Source: Tenodera sinensis
Lineage: Eukaryota > Arthropoda > Insecta > Mantodea > Mantidae
NCBI GenBank assembly: GCA_030765045.1
Contig: CM060968.1
Span: forward strand, 106,261,904-106,325,903
DNA: 64,000 nucleotides
Direction of reading: 5' to 3'
Shown here piece by piece: positions 1-11,109 of this stretch (its first letter is position 1; each line of letters starts with the position of its first letter). The notes under the pieces are model-generated. The model did not search any database. It had not been told where the DNA came from and was given only the letters and a program-made list of their open reading frames with translations. The translations under genes were made by a program, and so were the position numbers.

Positions 1-1
1 C

Positions 2-262
2 CCACACAGCCTGGAAGAATTAAAACAAAATATTCACCAGGAAATTGCCAGCATTTCTCAACGTGAACTATGGCGAGTGATGGAAAATTTCCTAGAGGTG
101 CCAAAATGTATGAACAATGATGGTGGCCATCCTTTAAGAGTAGTTTTAAAAATGGTTTCATCCTCGCTGTTCTATGACAGCGGTAGTCGGCGACGAGCGC
201 CGAGGACGCGTACAGATAGAACACAGCGCAGCCGGTTCAGTCTTTTGGATCACCCGTTATAA
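2..262 (+). pseudogene. mariner/Tc1-type transposase C-terminal fragment, cut by the window edge
   Basis: The frame is open from base 2 to a TAA at 260-262. It begins with a run resembling the region after the last catalytic acidic residue of IS630/Tc1/mariner transposases: SLEELKQNIHQEI, then ELWRVMENF, then the terminal NNDGGH motif that in this superfamily precedes the stop. The part after about residue 52 is basic and low-complexity and does not look like transposase. The DNA-binding and DDE/D parts would lie left of the window, so intactness cannot be judged. The strand and family are supported by the order of these motifs; the exact subfamily is not. Confidence 0.6.
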
Positions 263-406
263 CTACAACCATTCATTCTTCTTTTACATTCATATGCCGC
301 CTTTAACATGTAAGGTCATATAGCGGTTACCTTTGGAGCAAATTGCTCATCGGCAATGATGTTCACTCGTTTTTTATTGGGTCTATTTGAATTTGTATAC
401 ATTGTG

Positions 407-493
407 TTTCCTTTACACACACGCACGCGCACACACACACACAAACACGCACACACACACACACGGGCACCCACACACACAAACCGCGCGCGC
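407..493. repeat. (CA)n microsatellite with CG and CCCA interruptions
   Basis: Imperfect CA/CGCA dinucleotide array ending in a CGCGCGCG run. It gives rise to spurious His/Thr-rich and Cys/Val-rich frames on both strands. The surrounding 263-740 holds no recognisable gene. Confidence 0.9.
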
Positions 494-740
494 GTACTCA
501 TACATTTACACTCTCGCTCATATTTCCAGACCACAGAAGAAATCCATTTATTCTGACTTCTTTGTTGACATCCATATATCTGAGTTGCATGCAAAGAAGT
601 CTTCAGTGAAACGTAACTCATTTATTTTATGGTTTTACTTTGACATAATAAGCTTGCGTAAACGACAAAGTCTATATTCACTACAGCTGCCTTACAGCAA
701 AGGTAAATTAGTGGTGCTATACCTCTTGTGCATTTAGAAC

Positions 741-1468
741 GCGTCAATGATGAATTCCAGCAAGCAACAGGTGTTGCAACCCAGTGTTTACTGGAACCTT
801 TCGGCCTTTTCAGTTTGTACTCTTCATTGCCATTTCTAAATCGCTATGTATAACTGCACTTGCATTCAATGCAAAAAAAGAAAGGAAAAGGGGAAAAATT
901 CCAATGTGTAACATTTACAAAACTTTCTCTATTTACTATCGTTTATTTTTAAACTTTCTCCTCTACATGCTATTGTTATAAAAACTTATTTTTCTATCCA
1001 CTTCATGTAATAGTGCAGAAATTTATTATACACTGTGGGTGCGGAAGGCAGACTGAAGTGATGGTAAAATGATGTGCAATGCCGCTTTTATTAGATACGG
1101 CACCACAAGCGCTGGACACAACCAATAAAATTATATCTGGGAAAGAAAATCTGGAGGCTGAATTTGCTAGCCCAAATTCAACTTTCTCTATGGCCTGTCT
1201 ATGTAAATATACTGATTTCAACAAAGCGGATGTTACGAAATGTTTCACAATTCTTAACGTATTTTCAACTTAAAATTGAAGAGCAATGTAAAAGTACAAG
1301 AATGTTCATAATACAATATCGGCATTTTTAGAGTATTAACAAATGTATCTACAACTTCACTATCACATACATGAATATCGCAGTGAATTGAAAGCATGGC
1401 ATTGAATTTTTCAGTCTCATTCTACCACTTTCCAGTATACTCAATATTGATACAATATTCTGACTTAC
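741..1468. other. unassigned stretch; intron of the 1469-1660 transcript if that exon is real
   Basis: No coding similarity seen on either strand; the minus-strand frame at 1003-1248 is not recognised. A short stretch near 1390-1440 resembles the segment just after the tRNA-like head at 34.8 kb (ATTGAA..TTTCAGT..CATTCTACC), so a SINE remnant may lie here. Confidence 0.4.
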
Positions 1469-1660
1469 CGGTTTTCACTGTCACTGTCACTTTATTGTCA
1501 TTTCGATAATGAAATCTAGCTCAAATTTTCACTGTCATTTATCTTTGTGAACTAAACTCTTATGCAAAACCTCGCTAATTTCTTGCATTGGCAGCTCTCG
1601 TTACACGTCACAAACTCGGCGGCAGCATTTTTTGTCGCGCTAGACAAGCACTCACGAACT
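1469..1660 (-). other. putative non-coding first exon of a heat-inducible transcript
   Basis: Reading on the minus strand from about 30 nt below the TATA box, the sequence runs to a consensus splice donor (CCG|GTAAGTCA, GT at 1468-1467). Every ATG in it opens only a very short frame; the longest seen is about 17 codons. A non-coding 5' exon is therefore the simplest reading. Heat-shock genes with an intron in the 5' UTR are known (insect Hsp83/Hsp90, some Hsc70 genes, the hsr-omega RNA), but nothing here identifies which. No exon encoding a chaperone was found between 1 and 1468. The TSS is inferred from TATA spacing only. Confidence 0.45.
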
Positions 1661-1683
1661 CTTTCAGTTGCGAGTATGTTTGC

Positions 1684-1751
1684 TTATATAGCCACTGGAA
1701 TGTTTTTGAGCTGTTCGAGAAGCGGGAAGAAGTGAAACTTCCAGAAGATTC
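1684..1751 (-). promoter_or_regulatory. heat-shock promoter: HSE cluster plus TATA box
   Basis: Positions 1734-1751 read GAAacTTCcaGAAgaTTC, four perfectly phased alternating units of the heat-shock factor site. A second site, TTCgaGAA, is at 1714-1721, and a partial GAAtgTTT at 1698-1705. On the minus strand these precede GGCTATATAAGC (TATA at 1690-1684), giving the classical order HSE, HSE, TATA, start. A CCAAT motif lies further upstream near 1810 (GATTGGCC on the minus strand). HSF trimers bind such arrays, and spacing matches known hsp promoters. On the plus strand the order would be wrong, which fixes the orientation. Confidence 0.7.
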
Positions 1752-1830
1752 CGGTTACTCTCGATAGTGTCTCTGGTGATTGCGCTTGGAGAGAGCACTT
1801 ACCATTCGGCCAATCAATCGGTTGGTGCCT

Positions 1831-2398
1831 TTACCTACACATAACCAAGGCTCATAGCTAGTCACAATATTGATAAAATACATTTCCTCTTTAATTTCGC
1901 AATCCCAAGTGCCCAAAACAAAATGAATGTGGCAGATGTACACTGTTTTTACATTTATGAAGCATAAGATTTCCGGGAATTGTGTCACACCAGACTAATG
2001 TGTTTTTAATTGTTTTAATCGCACAGCCCTCCCTTAACTTCTATGATCCTTTTGGGGATCTGAATTGAGAAACAAGTGGTGATGTAAGTCACCAGTTGAA
2101 TCTTGCGGCCCGGGTTTCGTTGGATTCTCAGTGGAATCGTTGTCTCTTGTGATCTCCGCAGGATTAGGTAACTGAAATTAGGTCTATAAATAAATTACAT
2201 CCATTCCAGCGGCGAATGAATTTCTAAAATGAATGCGGAGTGTACGTGGAATTCACAGGGCTTAGAGTAACCCAATGTTCGTTTACTAAACATAAGAAAG
2301 AACCCTGAAAAAGAAATGTATCTAGGAAACTAACTCCAAACGAGATTCTATTTGGACCCTTTGGATTATGAGGCAGATACAAGTCAGTCCATTAGCTC
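1831..2398. other. unassigned stretch
   Basis: Mixed-composition DNA with no recognised gene, repeat or RNA on either strand. Confidence 0.4.
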
Positions 2399-2595
2399 AT
2401 GGTCCCTAGCAGGAATGCAAGAGTTCCTACGTCAGTAAATAATTCTAGGTACACAACGATATCTGAAGCTGGACTCCTGTTTCTGACTGCAATTGCATCA
2501 CGTGCAACCAAAGGCATGAGTCCAGCTTCAGATATTGCTGTGTATCTAGAATTATTTACCGACGTACAGATTCATTGCATTCCTGCTAAGGACCA
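2399..2595. mobile_element. fold-back element: long inverted repeat
   Basis: The left arm (2399-2476) and right arm (2518-2595) are reverse complements along their whole length of about 78 bp, with roughly ten mismatches by eye, around a loop of about 40 bp. Matching landmarks include GGTCC..TAGCAGGAATGCA at the outer ends and ATATCTGAAGCTGGACTC at the inner ends. No clear target duplication was seen. It could be a fold-back MITE, a palindromised transposon end or a hairpin-RNA locus. The open frame crossing it is an accident. Confidence 0.75.
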
Positions 2596-5500
2596 AGAAA
2601 GCATGTTACCTGCACACTACCAAGTGGCCACACTGAATTACTTGTTTGGACGACAGTGTTTTTGACCTACTTCCCGTTCATGCTACCGTGTGGAAAGTTG
2701 AATTTCCTATATTTAGTGCTGGTAAACTAACCTACATGTGCGATTTTCCTATTTTACTGTACGTAACTGCCTTAAATTCTCTAACTTTTGGTATATTTAT
2801 AATCACAGACATAGGACATAACCATATTTGACAGTTGGATTACCATTTAAACATTACCTAATCTCTATTGCAATCTTATTTTGTTAATCTTTACTTTACG
2901 GTTTAGTTCACGTAGCAGATAAGAATGCGCTGAAAGTTATTGTCTTTTACGGTCAACAACCAAGTACGGATAATCGGCAGCTACTTCGCCACCGAGATTA
3001 GTGACCTTGCTACTGGAACCACCATATTCAACAGATGCTAGTAATTAATTTTATTTTCGTGTAAGAACAGTTCCATTGTTCACTATCCTTGAAAAAACAG
3101 TATGCAAAACCCATGTATGCGATTTCATCTCGTATTTTCCAATTTTTTCCGTTCTTCAACGATACAAATGTATCGCATGCTATGCGAATCGTTAAGAAAG
3201 CATACTCTATATTTTGAGATTTTAGCAGGAATAAAATAGGCTCCCTGCATTGCAAATATTCTACAACAGGGTTTCCCCAAAACTTTCACGTTAATGTACT
3301 CCTTTTAAACAGATTTCCTTAATTTATACCACCGTTTTTGAGGGAGTAGCAATTTTTAAATACTGATAATTTGTTTACTGGCGTATATTTGGATCAGAGA
3401 GGTCTGGAAGTGAGAATAATTAAGCATTCCTACTGCTTGTTTTCTCAAACAAGAAGGTTTTGAAAATGTTCACCGTTTACATAAGCGTTTTACTCGTAAC
3501 TTACCACTTAAGGTTTTAGTCTCTACGTATTTTTTTCTCCGTTTTATCATTCAAAAATTAGTTTCACACTCCGCAGTCGTTTAATAAAAGCGTGTTTAGG
3601 TATCTTATCACCCACAAAAGTCTGAGTATTGAAATATGTTGCTTCCATTGTGTGAGAGAGAGAAAGATAGAGAGGGGGGGGGGGGGAGATTTCTCGACGC
3701 ATTTTGAATTGGTTGAAATTCGACCAAAATTAATGTAAATTTACGGAGAGTCTCTTGGAAATCATGTCCGGAGTTGAAAATGTATACACCAGGTGAAACA
3801 CCCAACACTTGTTTCTCCTGAGACGAAGATGCCCCCTGTTTGCTCAACGTTTGTGTTTAGATACACAAATGCTCTACTGGAAAGTCGGTTGAAGGATAAA
3901 GCTCATCTTAAAAACATTAGACACCTGAGCCGTACCACTTGCGTAGCGACCAAAATTCAAATGCAAACCTTACCGAGACTCAAAACAGGATTCTGTGTTA
4001 TTCTGCTTTTAGATATACAGCAAATTAAGTTTTTAAGTTTTCTGCAGTTTCTTTACATTGTGTAAAACTAAATAATAAATTCTAATTTGCCAGAGGAACA
4101 AGTGAGCATATCCACATTTATAGAGGGGAGGGGGGAGGCAAGAGGGGTGGCTTTTTAAGCTAGCTATGTGGGTTGCATAGTTGCGGGAACCACTGGCTGA
4201 TTTACATGGTATATAGGATATTTGATTGAACTTGTCGCGCGAAAAAAAAAAAAAAGAAAAAAAAAAAGAAAGAAAGAAAGAGATGCTGAAAACAGACGCA
4301 GATACTGGCCCCTCTGTCACTGTTGGTATGGGGAAGGTGGGATAATGTTCGGCTCCTATCCAATTAGTACTGGACTGACAATGGACCAAGTTTTCTACTC
4401 CCTATTCCTAACTTGCGTGTTGAAAGTGGCCTTCCACTTTTATGATCCTCAAGGCAAGCTAACCCGCCCCAACTATAATGTATAATTGGTTGAAACTGCA
4501 AGCAAATATAACTAATGGAGAGCCTTCTAAAATGTACAATTTTTCATTACTTTACACAATATTAATAATAAATATTACTGTTAGTGCACTATTTCGACTG
4601 AAAAAAAAGTACACTTGAAATGCACTGCTTTGCATACATTTCTATTTTGTAGAAACCTGACATATGCTTACACACATAACAGCCCCAAGAAAATAGAAGG
4701 ATTTAAGCCAATGTATCAGTAAAATTGGCTAAAAAGTGAAAATTTTCGAGTCGCTTGTCCATTTTTACTATCTTATAATTTGTCACTTTATGCTGCATTA
4801 TTGGCTTTTTTAATATAAGCACTTTAATTTTAACTGGTTCTGTACCATTTTGATAACGCACCGCGTTTACCTTTAAACTCCATGTTTCTTCAATTCCTTT
4901 TTAGAGTATCTTTTTTGAAATTCAAAATGATCCTTAAATCATTAAGGGCTTGAACTTTTCAGGAGAGCTTCAGTAATTATGGATCTATTGTGTACTAGCA
5001 ATAAAATATGAAATACCTCAGCTGAAATTAATTATTTTTCACAACTAAAATTAAAAGGTTGAAAACTCAATCACTTATGGATAAAAATATTTTCTCTTAG
5101 ACTGATTAAAATTATGAAATGCCTGCGCAATAATTTATTTATTATGGTATACTAAGGTGAAATTAAACATTTATAAGAAATGTGATAAACTGTGGGGTCA
5201 TTTCACATTTCAATATCAAAAAGGGGATTAATTATGAATTAGAATTTTGTATCTTGGCATCTTTGACAGAGCGTGTTAAAACTTTGGGTGCATTGTATGT
5301 TTTATGTTCTGAGAATATGGTAAAAAGTCAAAGCAATCAGAAAAAATAAACTGCATCATTTTTTTTTATTGTTACAGGTGCTTTAACTAAAAGCTTAATC
5401 CTGGATAAAGAGTACCAGTAAGGTATATACGAGTACATTAAGTATAATTTTAGCATTCACTTGAAGTACCGAACCTGTAAGTAGCACATAATTAAGGCAG

Positions 5501-6108
5501 GAAAACAAGTACCGGATAGTTTTGATCGCTGCATATCGACGGACAATGAGAGAGAAAAGGGAATGGGAAATTGGGGATATCTCCAAAAATATGTATCAGG
5601 TAGTGAGCAAGTCTGTGTATGTCGATTTATATCAGACCAATAAGCACCTCGCAGCATGCTGACGTCATCGCGATGGGTCGATATGGAATGGAAAGCCATA
5701 AAATATAAATATTTTCTACTGTGGCACCCCTGTGCATCATCACGGCAGCAGCCCTCTCATTCGTTCATGTAAACATATATGCAATTCAACGCTTTCCACC
5801 GTTGCGTTCCACAGGCATTTTTTTATACATACCGGTTACATTACGCATATGGTACTGCATAGCAGCAAAGATATCGCTATTGATTCGTGAAATAAACTCC
5901 AGATCTATTACGATTAAAAACCAAGCTCATACTTCTGTCAGTTAATTTAAATTGATTCAGGTTCAAATACTGCATACGTATATTAGTGTTGTTATGGTTT
6001 TTAAATGCAGATTGGATAGCGATTTTCCCTCTCTCCTTTGGTTAAACAAATACTGTTAATCCCGATTCACACACTGCTTGTCAGAATATTATTTTACTTA
6101 CGTTTATT
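2596..6108. other. unassigned AT-rich stretch
   Basis: No recognisable gene. It contains a G run near 3676-3686, an A/G tract at 4231-4280 and many short unsupported frames. A possible promoter at 5638-5712 is listed separately. Confidence 0.4.
5638..5712 (+). promoter_or_regulatory. possible CCAAT-CRE-TATA arrangement
   Basis: In order on the plus strand: CCAAT near 5638, a perfect palindromic CRE (TGACGTCA, 5660-5667) and TATAAATAT (5704-5712). No exon is recognised downstream, so this may be chance. Confidence 0.2.
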
Positions 6109-6455
6109 ACTTTCCCTACTACGTATAATATGAGAAATATTGTATTCCAGACAAAAATTGGATGTCGAGATTTCCCCGGAAATGTTTTGAGGCCCCCAGA
6201 ATAAAAGAAAATCATTTTTATAAAATTGGCTAAAATGACATCAATTTAAGATATTTTTATGGCAAATAAAATGTATGTGAACCGTGTCGGAGATATTCCT
6301 TGCTAGTTGTGCGAGTTTTGCAATACTTAAAGTGTTCTCAAATGTAAAGTCGTTATTCAACTTCTTATCTTTTGGCCGTGCAAAGAGAACAGAATTTTAA
6401 ATCTTTAAAAGATTTGACTACCGCTGTTAAAATACTCGACTTATTATCCATTTCT
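6109..6455 (+). mobile_element. family A repeat, internally deleted copy
   Basis: It begins with the 5' signature (ACTTTCCCTACTACGTATA, then TATTGTATTCC, then GATGTCGAGATTTC). From about 6210 it jumps to the middle and 3' part (GATATTTTTATGGCAAAT, GGAGATATTCCTTG, GTGCAAAGAGAAC). It lacks the microsatellite block. The next copy starts directly after it in the same orientation. Confidence 0.8.
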
Positions 6456-7146
6456 ACTTTCTCTACTACGTATAGTAAAGTAGAGGAAGTATTGTATTCC
6501 ACCCAAAAATTCGATGTCGAGATTTCACGGGAAACATGTTTTGAGGGCCCCCTGAACCCCTCCAAAAAAGCAGTTTTGGAAGAAAACAGTCCCGCCCTCC
6601 ATTGGACAATTTTTCGAAAATTCTGATTTTCTTGAAAATGACTCTAACGATTTTGATTAAAATGCTATATGTTTAAGATATTTGTATAATAAATGAAATG
6701 TGTATTTTGAATTTTCTGGCTATAGCCTATGTAGTTCTGTTTACTCCGGATGACTTTTGAATAGCTCGTAAACCGTGAGGGATAGACAAAATCTTACTAT
6801 AGAAAAAATGTAGATCTTGCTGAAACACAATTTATGTTCAAATATTTTTTTTTTTTATTGTAGAGTGAACCATTTCGGAGATATTCCTTGTTATATGCGT
6901 CAGTTTCGGAAAACAGAACTTTCGTGAAGTGGAACATCATTGTTCATATTTTTATATGTTAAGCGTGCAAAGAGAACGGAATCTCAAAATTTTAAGAGAT
7001 TTGACTATCGCTCAACGCCTACTGTATTCCCATATTTCTTACACCTACAAGGAAATAAATAAGATAATTTCTACAAACGTTTATCTCAACTAACAGGAAG
7101 AAGATATAGGAATAAGAGTTTGTAAGAATGGTTATCAGATTTTTTG
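6456..7146 (+). mobile_element. family A repeat, nearly full copy
   Basis: It opens with the 5' palindrome (ACTTTCTCTACT ... AGTAGAGGAAGT) and keeps the usual block order: GATGTCGAGATTTCAC, GAAAATTTTGATTTTC-like, GGCTATAGCCTATGTAG, AGATAGACAAAATCTTAC, GTGCAAAGAGAACGGAAT, AAGATAATTTCT. The 3' terminus with AGTAGAGAAAGTCATG is lost, leaving only TCAGATTTTT. No coding capacity is conserved among copies. Confidence 0.85.
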
Positions 7147-7212
7147 TTTATGCAGCCAAATTGAATTTTTCGACTTTTGATAGTTATTATGAAGCAGTAG
7201 AATTTTATAAAA

Positions 7213-7468
7213 ATGAGTGCCATTCCTACTGAAGAAGCTGCGGTTGTATGTGAATCACATTTACCAGCGAAGTCGAAACAAAGATATGCTGAAGCTTACA
7301 ATGCTTTCCGAAAGTGGTGCTTTGATAAAAACGTTACCTAATGGCTATACCAGTGAGACAGTTTTATTGGCATATATTCATGAGAAATCTAAGAAATATA
7401 CATCTCCAGCGAGCTCATGGTGCAATTATTCTATGTGGTGTGACGTCATTTCCTACAGGTACCGTTAG
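7213..7468 (+). pseudogene. tyrosine-recombinase N-terminal (core-binding, SAM-like) domain fragment, Crypton-type
   Basis: An ATG at 7213 opens a frame containing the motifs LPAKSKQRYAEAYNAFRKWC. After a frameshift near 7335 it continues with SETVLLAYIHEKSKKY and SSWCNYSMW. This order (LP-x-KS, Y-F-x-W-C, VLLAY-x-EK, T/S-x-W-x-YSM) is, as I recall it, the helical core-binding domain of tyrosine recombinases in Crypton-like elements and their domesticated relatives. The catalytic R-H-R-Y domain was not found downstream. The frame stops at 7468 just after a possible splice donor (ACAG|GTACC near 7458). With one frameshift and no catalytic part, a fossil is more likely than a working exon. Confidence 0.5.
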
Positions 7469-8999
7469 TATACTTATTTCCTCCTGGTACTCTAAGTATT
7501 TAAGACCAGTTTCAGCCTTGTTTACCTTACACTACCAAATATGTCTTCGCAATGATTAACTTACACATCAAGTATTGCAAAAATATCATTTGCTTCTACA
7601 AAATATATTTGCACAACAGGGAATGGAATAATAGTGGTCAGGTGTCAGTCGCCATTGAATTTTGTGTCTACCATAGTAGGTAGACGAATACGGCTATGTA
7701 AGAACACTTTCTTACAAAACATCTCATTTTTTGTTCTGTTCTGAGGTATGCAAATTTATGGTGAGACACCAATTCCTGTAACTTCCTTGGAGGTGAATAA
7801 ATGCAAATGCCTTACCCAGGGAACTGCCCTAACTCAAGTTTGAACTACGACTGTCAGAATTACTATGTAAGCTAAGCACTGCCTCAGTACGGAAGTTGAT
7901 ACATTGTAACAAATGTTAAGAGAAGGGTAACAAACCTCGAAAGCCAGGAATGTTGCAACAGCTTGTGTTTTTCGGCACTGAACCACTACAGCTGGTTATA
8001 CAATTGTGTGAAAGACTCTTCTCCATCTTTCCCTTTCGCCTCCTCGCGGCAAGCTTCAAGATCCTCTCACGGTCTTACAAGTTTTACTTAAGTATACACA
8101 TAACAGAGGATGCTAACCACTACCACTAATGACCAAAATGAGACAACACAGCTAACAAGAAACACCCACTTTCCCAACCCACTTCAACAGATACGCCTTG
8201 AAAACGCCTGTAAATAAAAAATAAAATTACAGCGTTACACAAACATGTAGATACAGTTGTGGACCGAAGATAAGCGACCTTCCTCCCTAAGAGAAGGGAG
8301 AAGATCTTATCAATTCCACTGGTGAAGTTACGACACCAAACAACAGTTATGGTGCAAGAGTTCAACAAGCGTGGTTATCGGATCCAGCAATTCCATGGCG
8401 GAATTATTGACTTACAATACTTACTAATAATGGGACGCTGGTCGATCGTCAAACACGCTCGAGGTCAAGCTACCGTACATCACTGCTTGGACATACGCGA
8501 CCTGGCGACCTGGAGCGGTCGGAACAATAAGCGTGGACGAACAAAGCGTTTCACACATTTCCAGCACAAAGAGTTTTTTAAGTGTGAGCGCTCAATAAGG
8601 ATCATGAATTTGAAATTTCTTTTAAAAATCATGAACATTGCATCGCGAGAAGCATTTGTTGAACAATATCAAATTAACGCACAATCCAGGAACAACTTAA
8701 CATACACATATGCACTAAACTTTGCAATTATAGTTCTTTATTTAAAAGAAGGTGAATGTAAGGATCTAAACAATTTCTCTCAATGTCAAGCATAATTTTG
8801 GATTTAAGAGTTTTTATCATTGAACAAAGCATTACTTTAAGAAAAATTATGCGGTAACTACACACTTTATCCTTTTCCATGAAGTTTTAATTTTACGAAA
8901 TTTAATCTGTGACTTAACTACATTCGAGAAACAAATTACTAAATTAAAAGTTTTTCAGGTTGCAATCAGGTGGAGGATTTCACATATGATTCAATTTTT
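7469..8999. other. unassigned stretch with one 157-codon open frame (8322-8795, +)
   Basis: The plus-strand frame 8322-8795 is the longest in the window not made of simple repeat. Its protein is basic, without recognised domain, signal peptide or membrane segment. Codon use is not obviously biased and no splice context was evident. It is probably a chance frame in old repeat DNA. Confidence 0.3.
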
Positions 9000-9222
9000 A
9001 CTTTCTCCACTACGTATAATAAGTAGAGGAAGTATTGTATTCCACCAAAAATTCATGTCCAGATTTCACCAGAAATATATGTTTTGAGGTTCCCTGAATC
9101 CGAAAAAAAAAGCACTTTCAGAAGAAGGTTCGCGCGCGCCCGCGTGTCTGTCAACTCAATTACGAAAAGACGGTTACAAACCAAACTTAAGCATATTTTA
9201 AGGATGCAACACAAAGATTTTG

Positions 9223-9255
<33 letters not shown>

Positions 9256-9830
9256 ATCCGCCACCCTAAACTACCCTATACATGGAAAGTTTTTCCAAAA
9301 TTTTGATTTTCTCTAAAATTGCTCTAACGCGTTTTACTAAAATGCCATGTGTTTAAGATATTTTTATGACAAATATAATGTATATTTTGAATTTTCCGGC
9401 TATAGCCCATATAATCCTGTTTACTCTGGATGGCTTGCATATCTCTTAAACCGTAAGAGATAGACCAAATCTTACTATACACAAAAATACAGATCTTGCT
9501 AAAACACAGACTTTATGTCCAAATAAATCTTTTTGTAGAGTGAACCATTTTGGAGATATACCAATATATTCATTTGTGTGAATTTTGGAAAATAAATTTT
9601 CGCCTAATGGAACATCGTTATTCATTTTTTCATATTAGCCGTGCAAAGAGAACGGAATTTGAAGCTTTAAAAGATTTGACTATCGCTCAAAGCCTACTGT
9701 ACTCCCATATTCCCCTTGGAAATAAGCAATAAGATAATTTCTGCAAATGTTTATCTCAACCAAGGAACAAGAGTTTGTAAGTTACTACAAGAGTAGAGAA
9801 AGTCATGTGAGTGCAACACATCAGATTTTT
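9000..9830 (+). mobile_element. family A repeat, full-length copy
   Basis: One of the most complete copies. It has the 5' palindrome at 9000-9033, a short CG/TG seed (CGCGCGCGCC..GTGTCTGTC) at the usual microsatellite position, an A run (about 9223-9253), all internal blocks, and the 3' end AGAGTAGAGAAAGTCATGTG followed by CAACACATCAGATTTTT. Just upstream, TTCACATATGA resembles the inverted copy of the 3' end. Confidence 0.9.
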
Positions 9831-9889
9831 ATTTATTTCATTTCTGTAGATACGCAGATTTTGCTGGAAATAAAAGTTTCGATGGTCCT

Positions 9890-9950
9890 TGAAAGAAAAA
9901 AGAAGAAAAAAAAAAAAAAAAGAAAGAAAAAAAGAAAGAAACAGAAAATG
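9890..9950 (+). repeat. A/G-rich tract
   Basis: Low-complexity A runs with scattered G, between two family A segments. Confidence 0.8.
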
Positions 9951-9979
9951 GTCTGAGTAATACGTTTGTGTCATACTAA

Positions 9980-10470
9980 CTCAACAAGGAGAAGTCGGTT
10001 AAATACCAAAGAGTATCTTCCAAGGATGCGAAATGAAGATTTGCAGGGAAATTTACCACCCCTACCTACCATTTACGAGGACAATGTTTCATAATTTTAT
10101 ATTTGCTAATGTCCAACGAATTTCATTAAAATACTTGAGCTTACAGCCGCACGACAAAAAAAGAAAAAATAAATAAAATAAAATAAAATAAAAAAGAAGC
10201 TTGAAATATATGTGAAGTTCCACCATCCTGAATCACTTTTGTTAATTGGGAAATAGAAATAGAAAGACAAAATCTTACTTCACAAAGCACAACGTTTTCT
10301 TTAAAGCACACTATTCCTTGTTTGAATAGTCCAATACTGACATTTTTTAAGTTGTAGGTCGACAGATATAAATTTTTGATTGTGGTTATGCAAAGAGCTC
10401 AGAATTTAATGCCATTTGCCATTGTTCTGATTATTTTACCCCAACACACATTTACATGAAAACAAAATAA
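9980..10470 (+). mobile_element. family A repeat, strongly diverged partial copy
   Basis: Block order is recognisable though eroded: AAGTCGGTTAAATACCAAAG, AAGGATGCGAAATGAAGAT, AGACAAAATCTTACT, TATGCAAAGAGCTCAGAAT. Contains an (AATAA)n stretch near 10160-10190. Confidence 0.6.
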
Positions 10471-10477
10471 ATGCATA

Positions 10478-10560
10478 TTCCCGAGGCGGGACTCACACCC
10501 ATGTGCCAAAGGCATTCTAGGTCCTATGGCACCAGGATCGGCTATTCGTGGATGACCATG
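10478..10560 (-). repeat. possible tRNA-like SINE head fragment
   Basis: The minus strand reads GGGTGTGAGTCCCGCC, close to a B box with flanking T-stem. No clear A box is present, so the assignment is weak. Confidence 0.25.
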
Positions 10561-11109
10561 GTGTGGCCTTTTCTAAGTGTCCTTGCACCCAGTTCCTTGT
10601 AGCCATTTGCAAATGACATGCTTGTTAGCTGTACGTGGAGTAAAATACAACGTCGGTTTCTCTCTCATTCTGTCAGTTTTCTTGTGACATTGGTCTTCTA
10701 ACAAGCAAATGTCCACGCGTGCAGTGCGAACGATTACTTGCAGAAAACGTGACAACGTTGCTTTTCGAATACCTTCATCGTCTCATGGGCTTTGATTCGT
10801 CGCACGTTAACCATTAGAATAGGACAATAACACATAGTAGAGAATGTAATTTTGCTGTCTTGTGCATACATGGGCAGAACTGACTCAATGTGTCGCTTCC
10901 TCTATACCGTAGTTTTAACCACGTCCACAGCCTCATGGCGATTAGCTACCAGGCCACGCCTCCCGTGGTTGTCTACCTCAGAGAACCGGCCAATCCTTCA
11001 AATTGTCGATGCAGCACTTTTACGCAAAAGTACATTGCATTTACGCAAATGGACCTGATTACAGTACCGCAAAAGTTGACATATCATTAGCGCAAATGAG
11101 CATTAAGGC
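10561..11109. other. unassigned stretch
   Basis: No gene or repeat recognised on either strand. Confidence 0.4.

Noticed and set aside
1003..1248. Coding exon of the heat-shock transcript
   Set aside because: The minus-strand peptide has no chaperone motif and no acceptor/donor pair was convincing.
2399..2665. Protein-coding frame of 88 codons
   Set aside because: It runs through both arms of an inverted repeat and encodes nothing recognisable.
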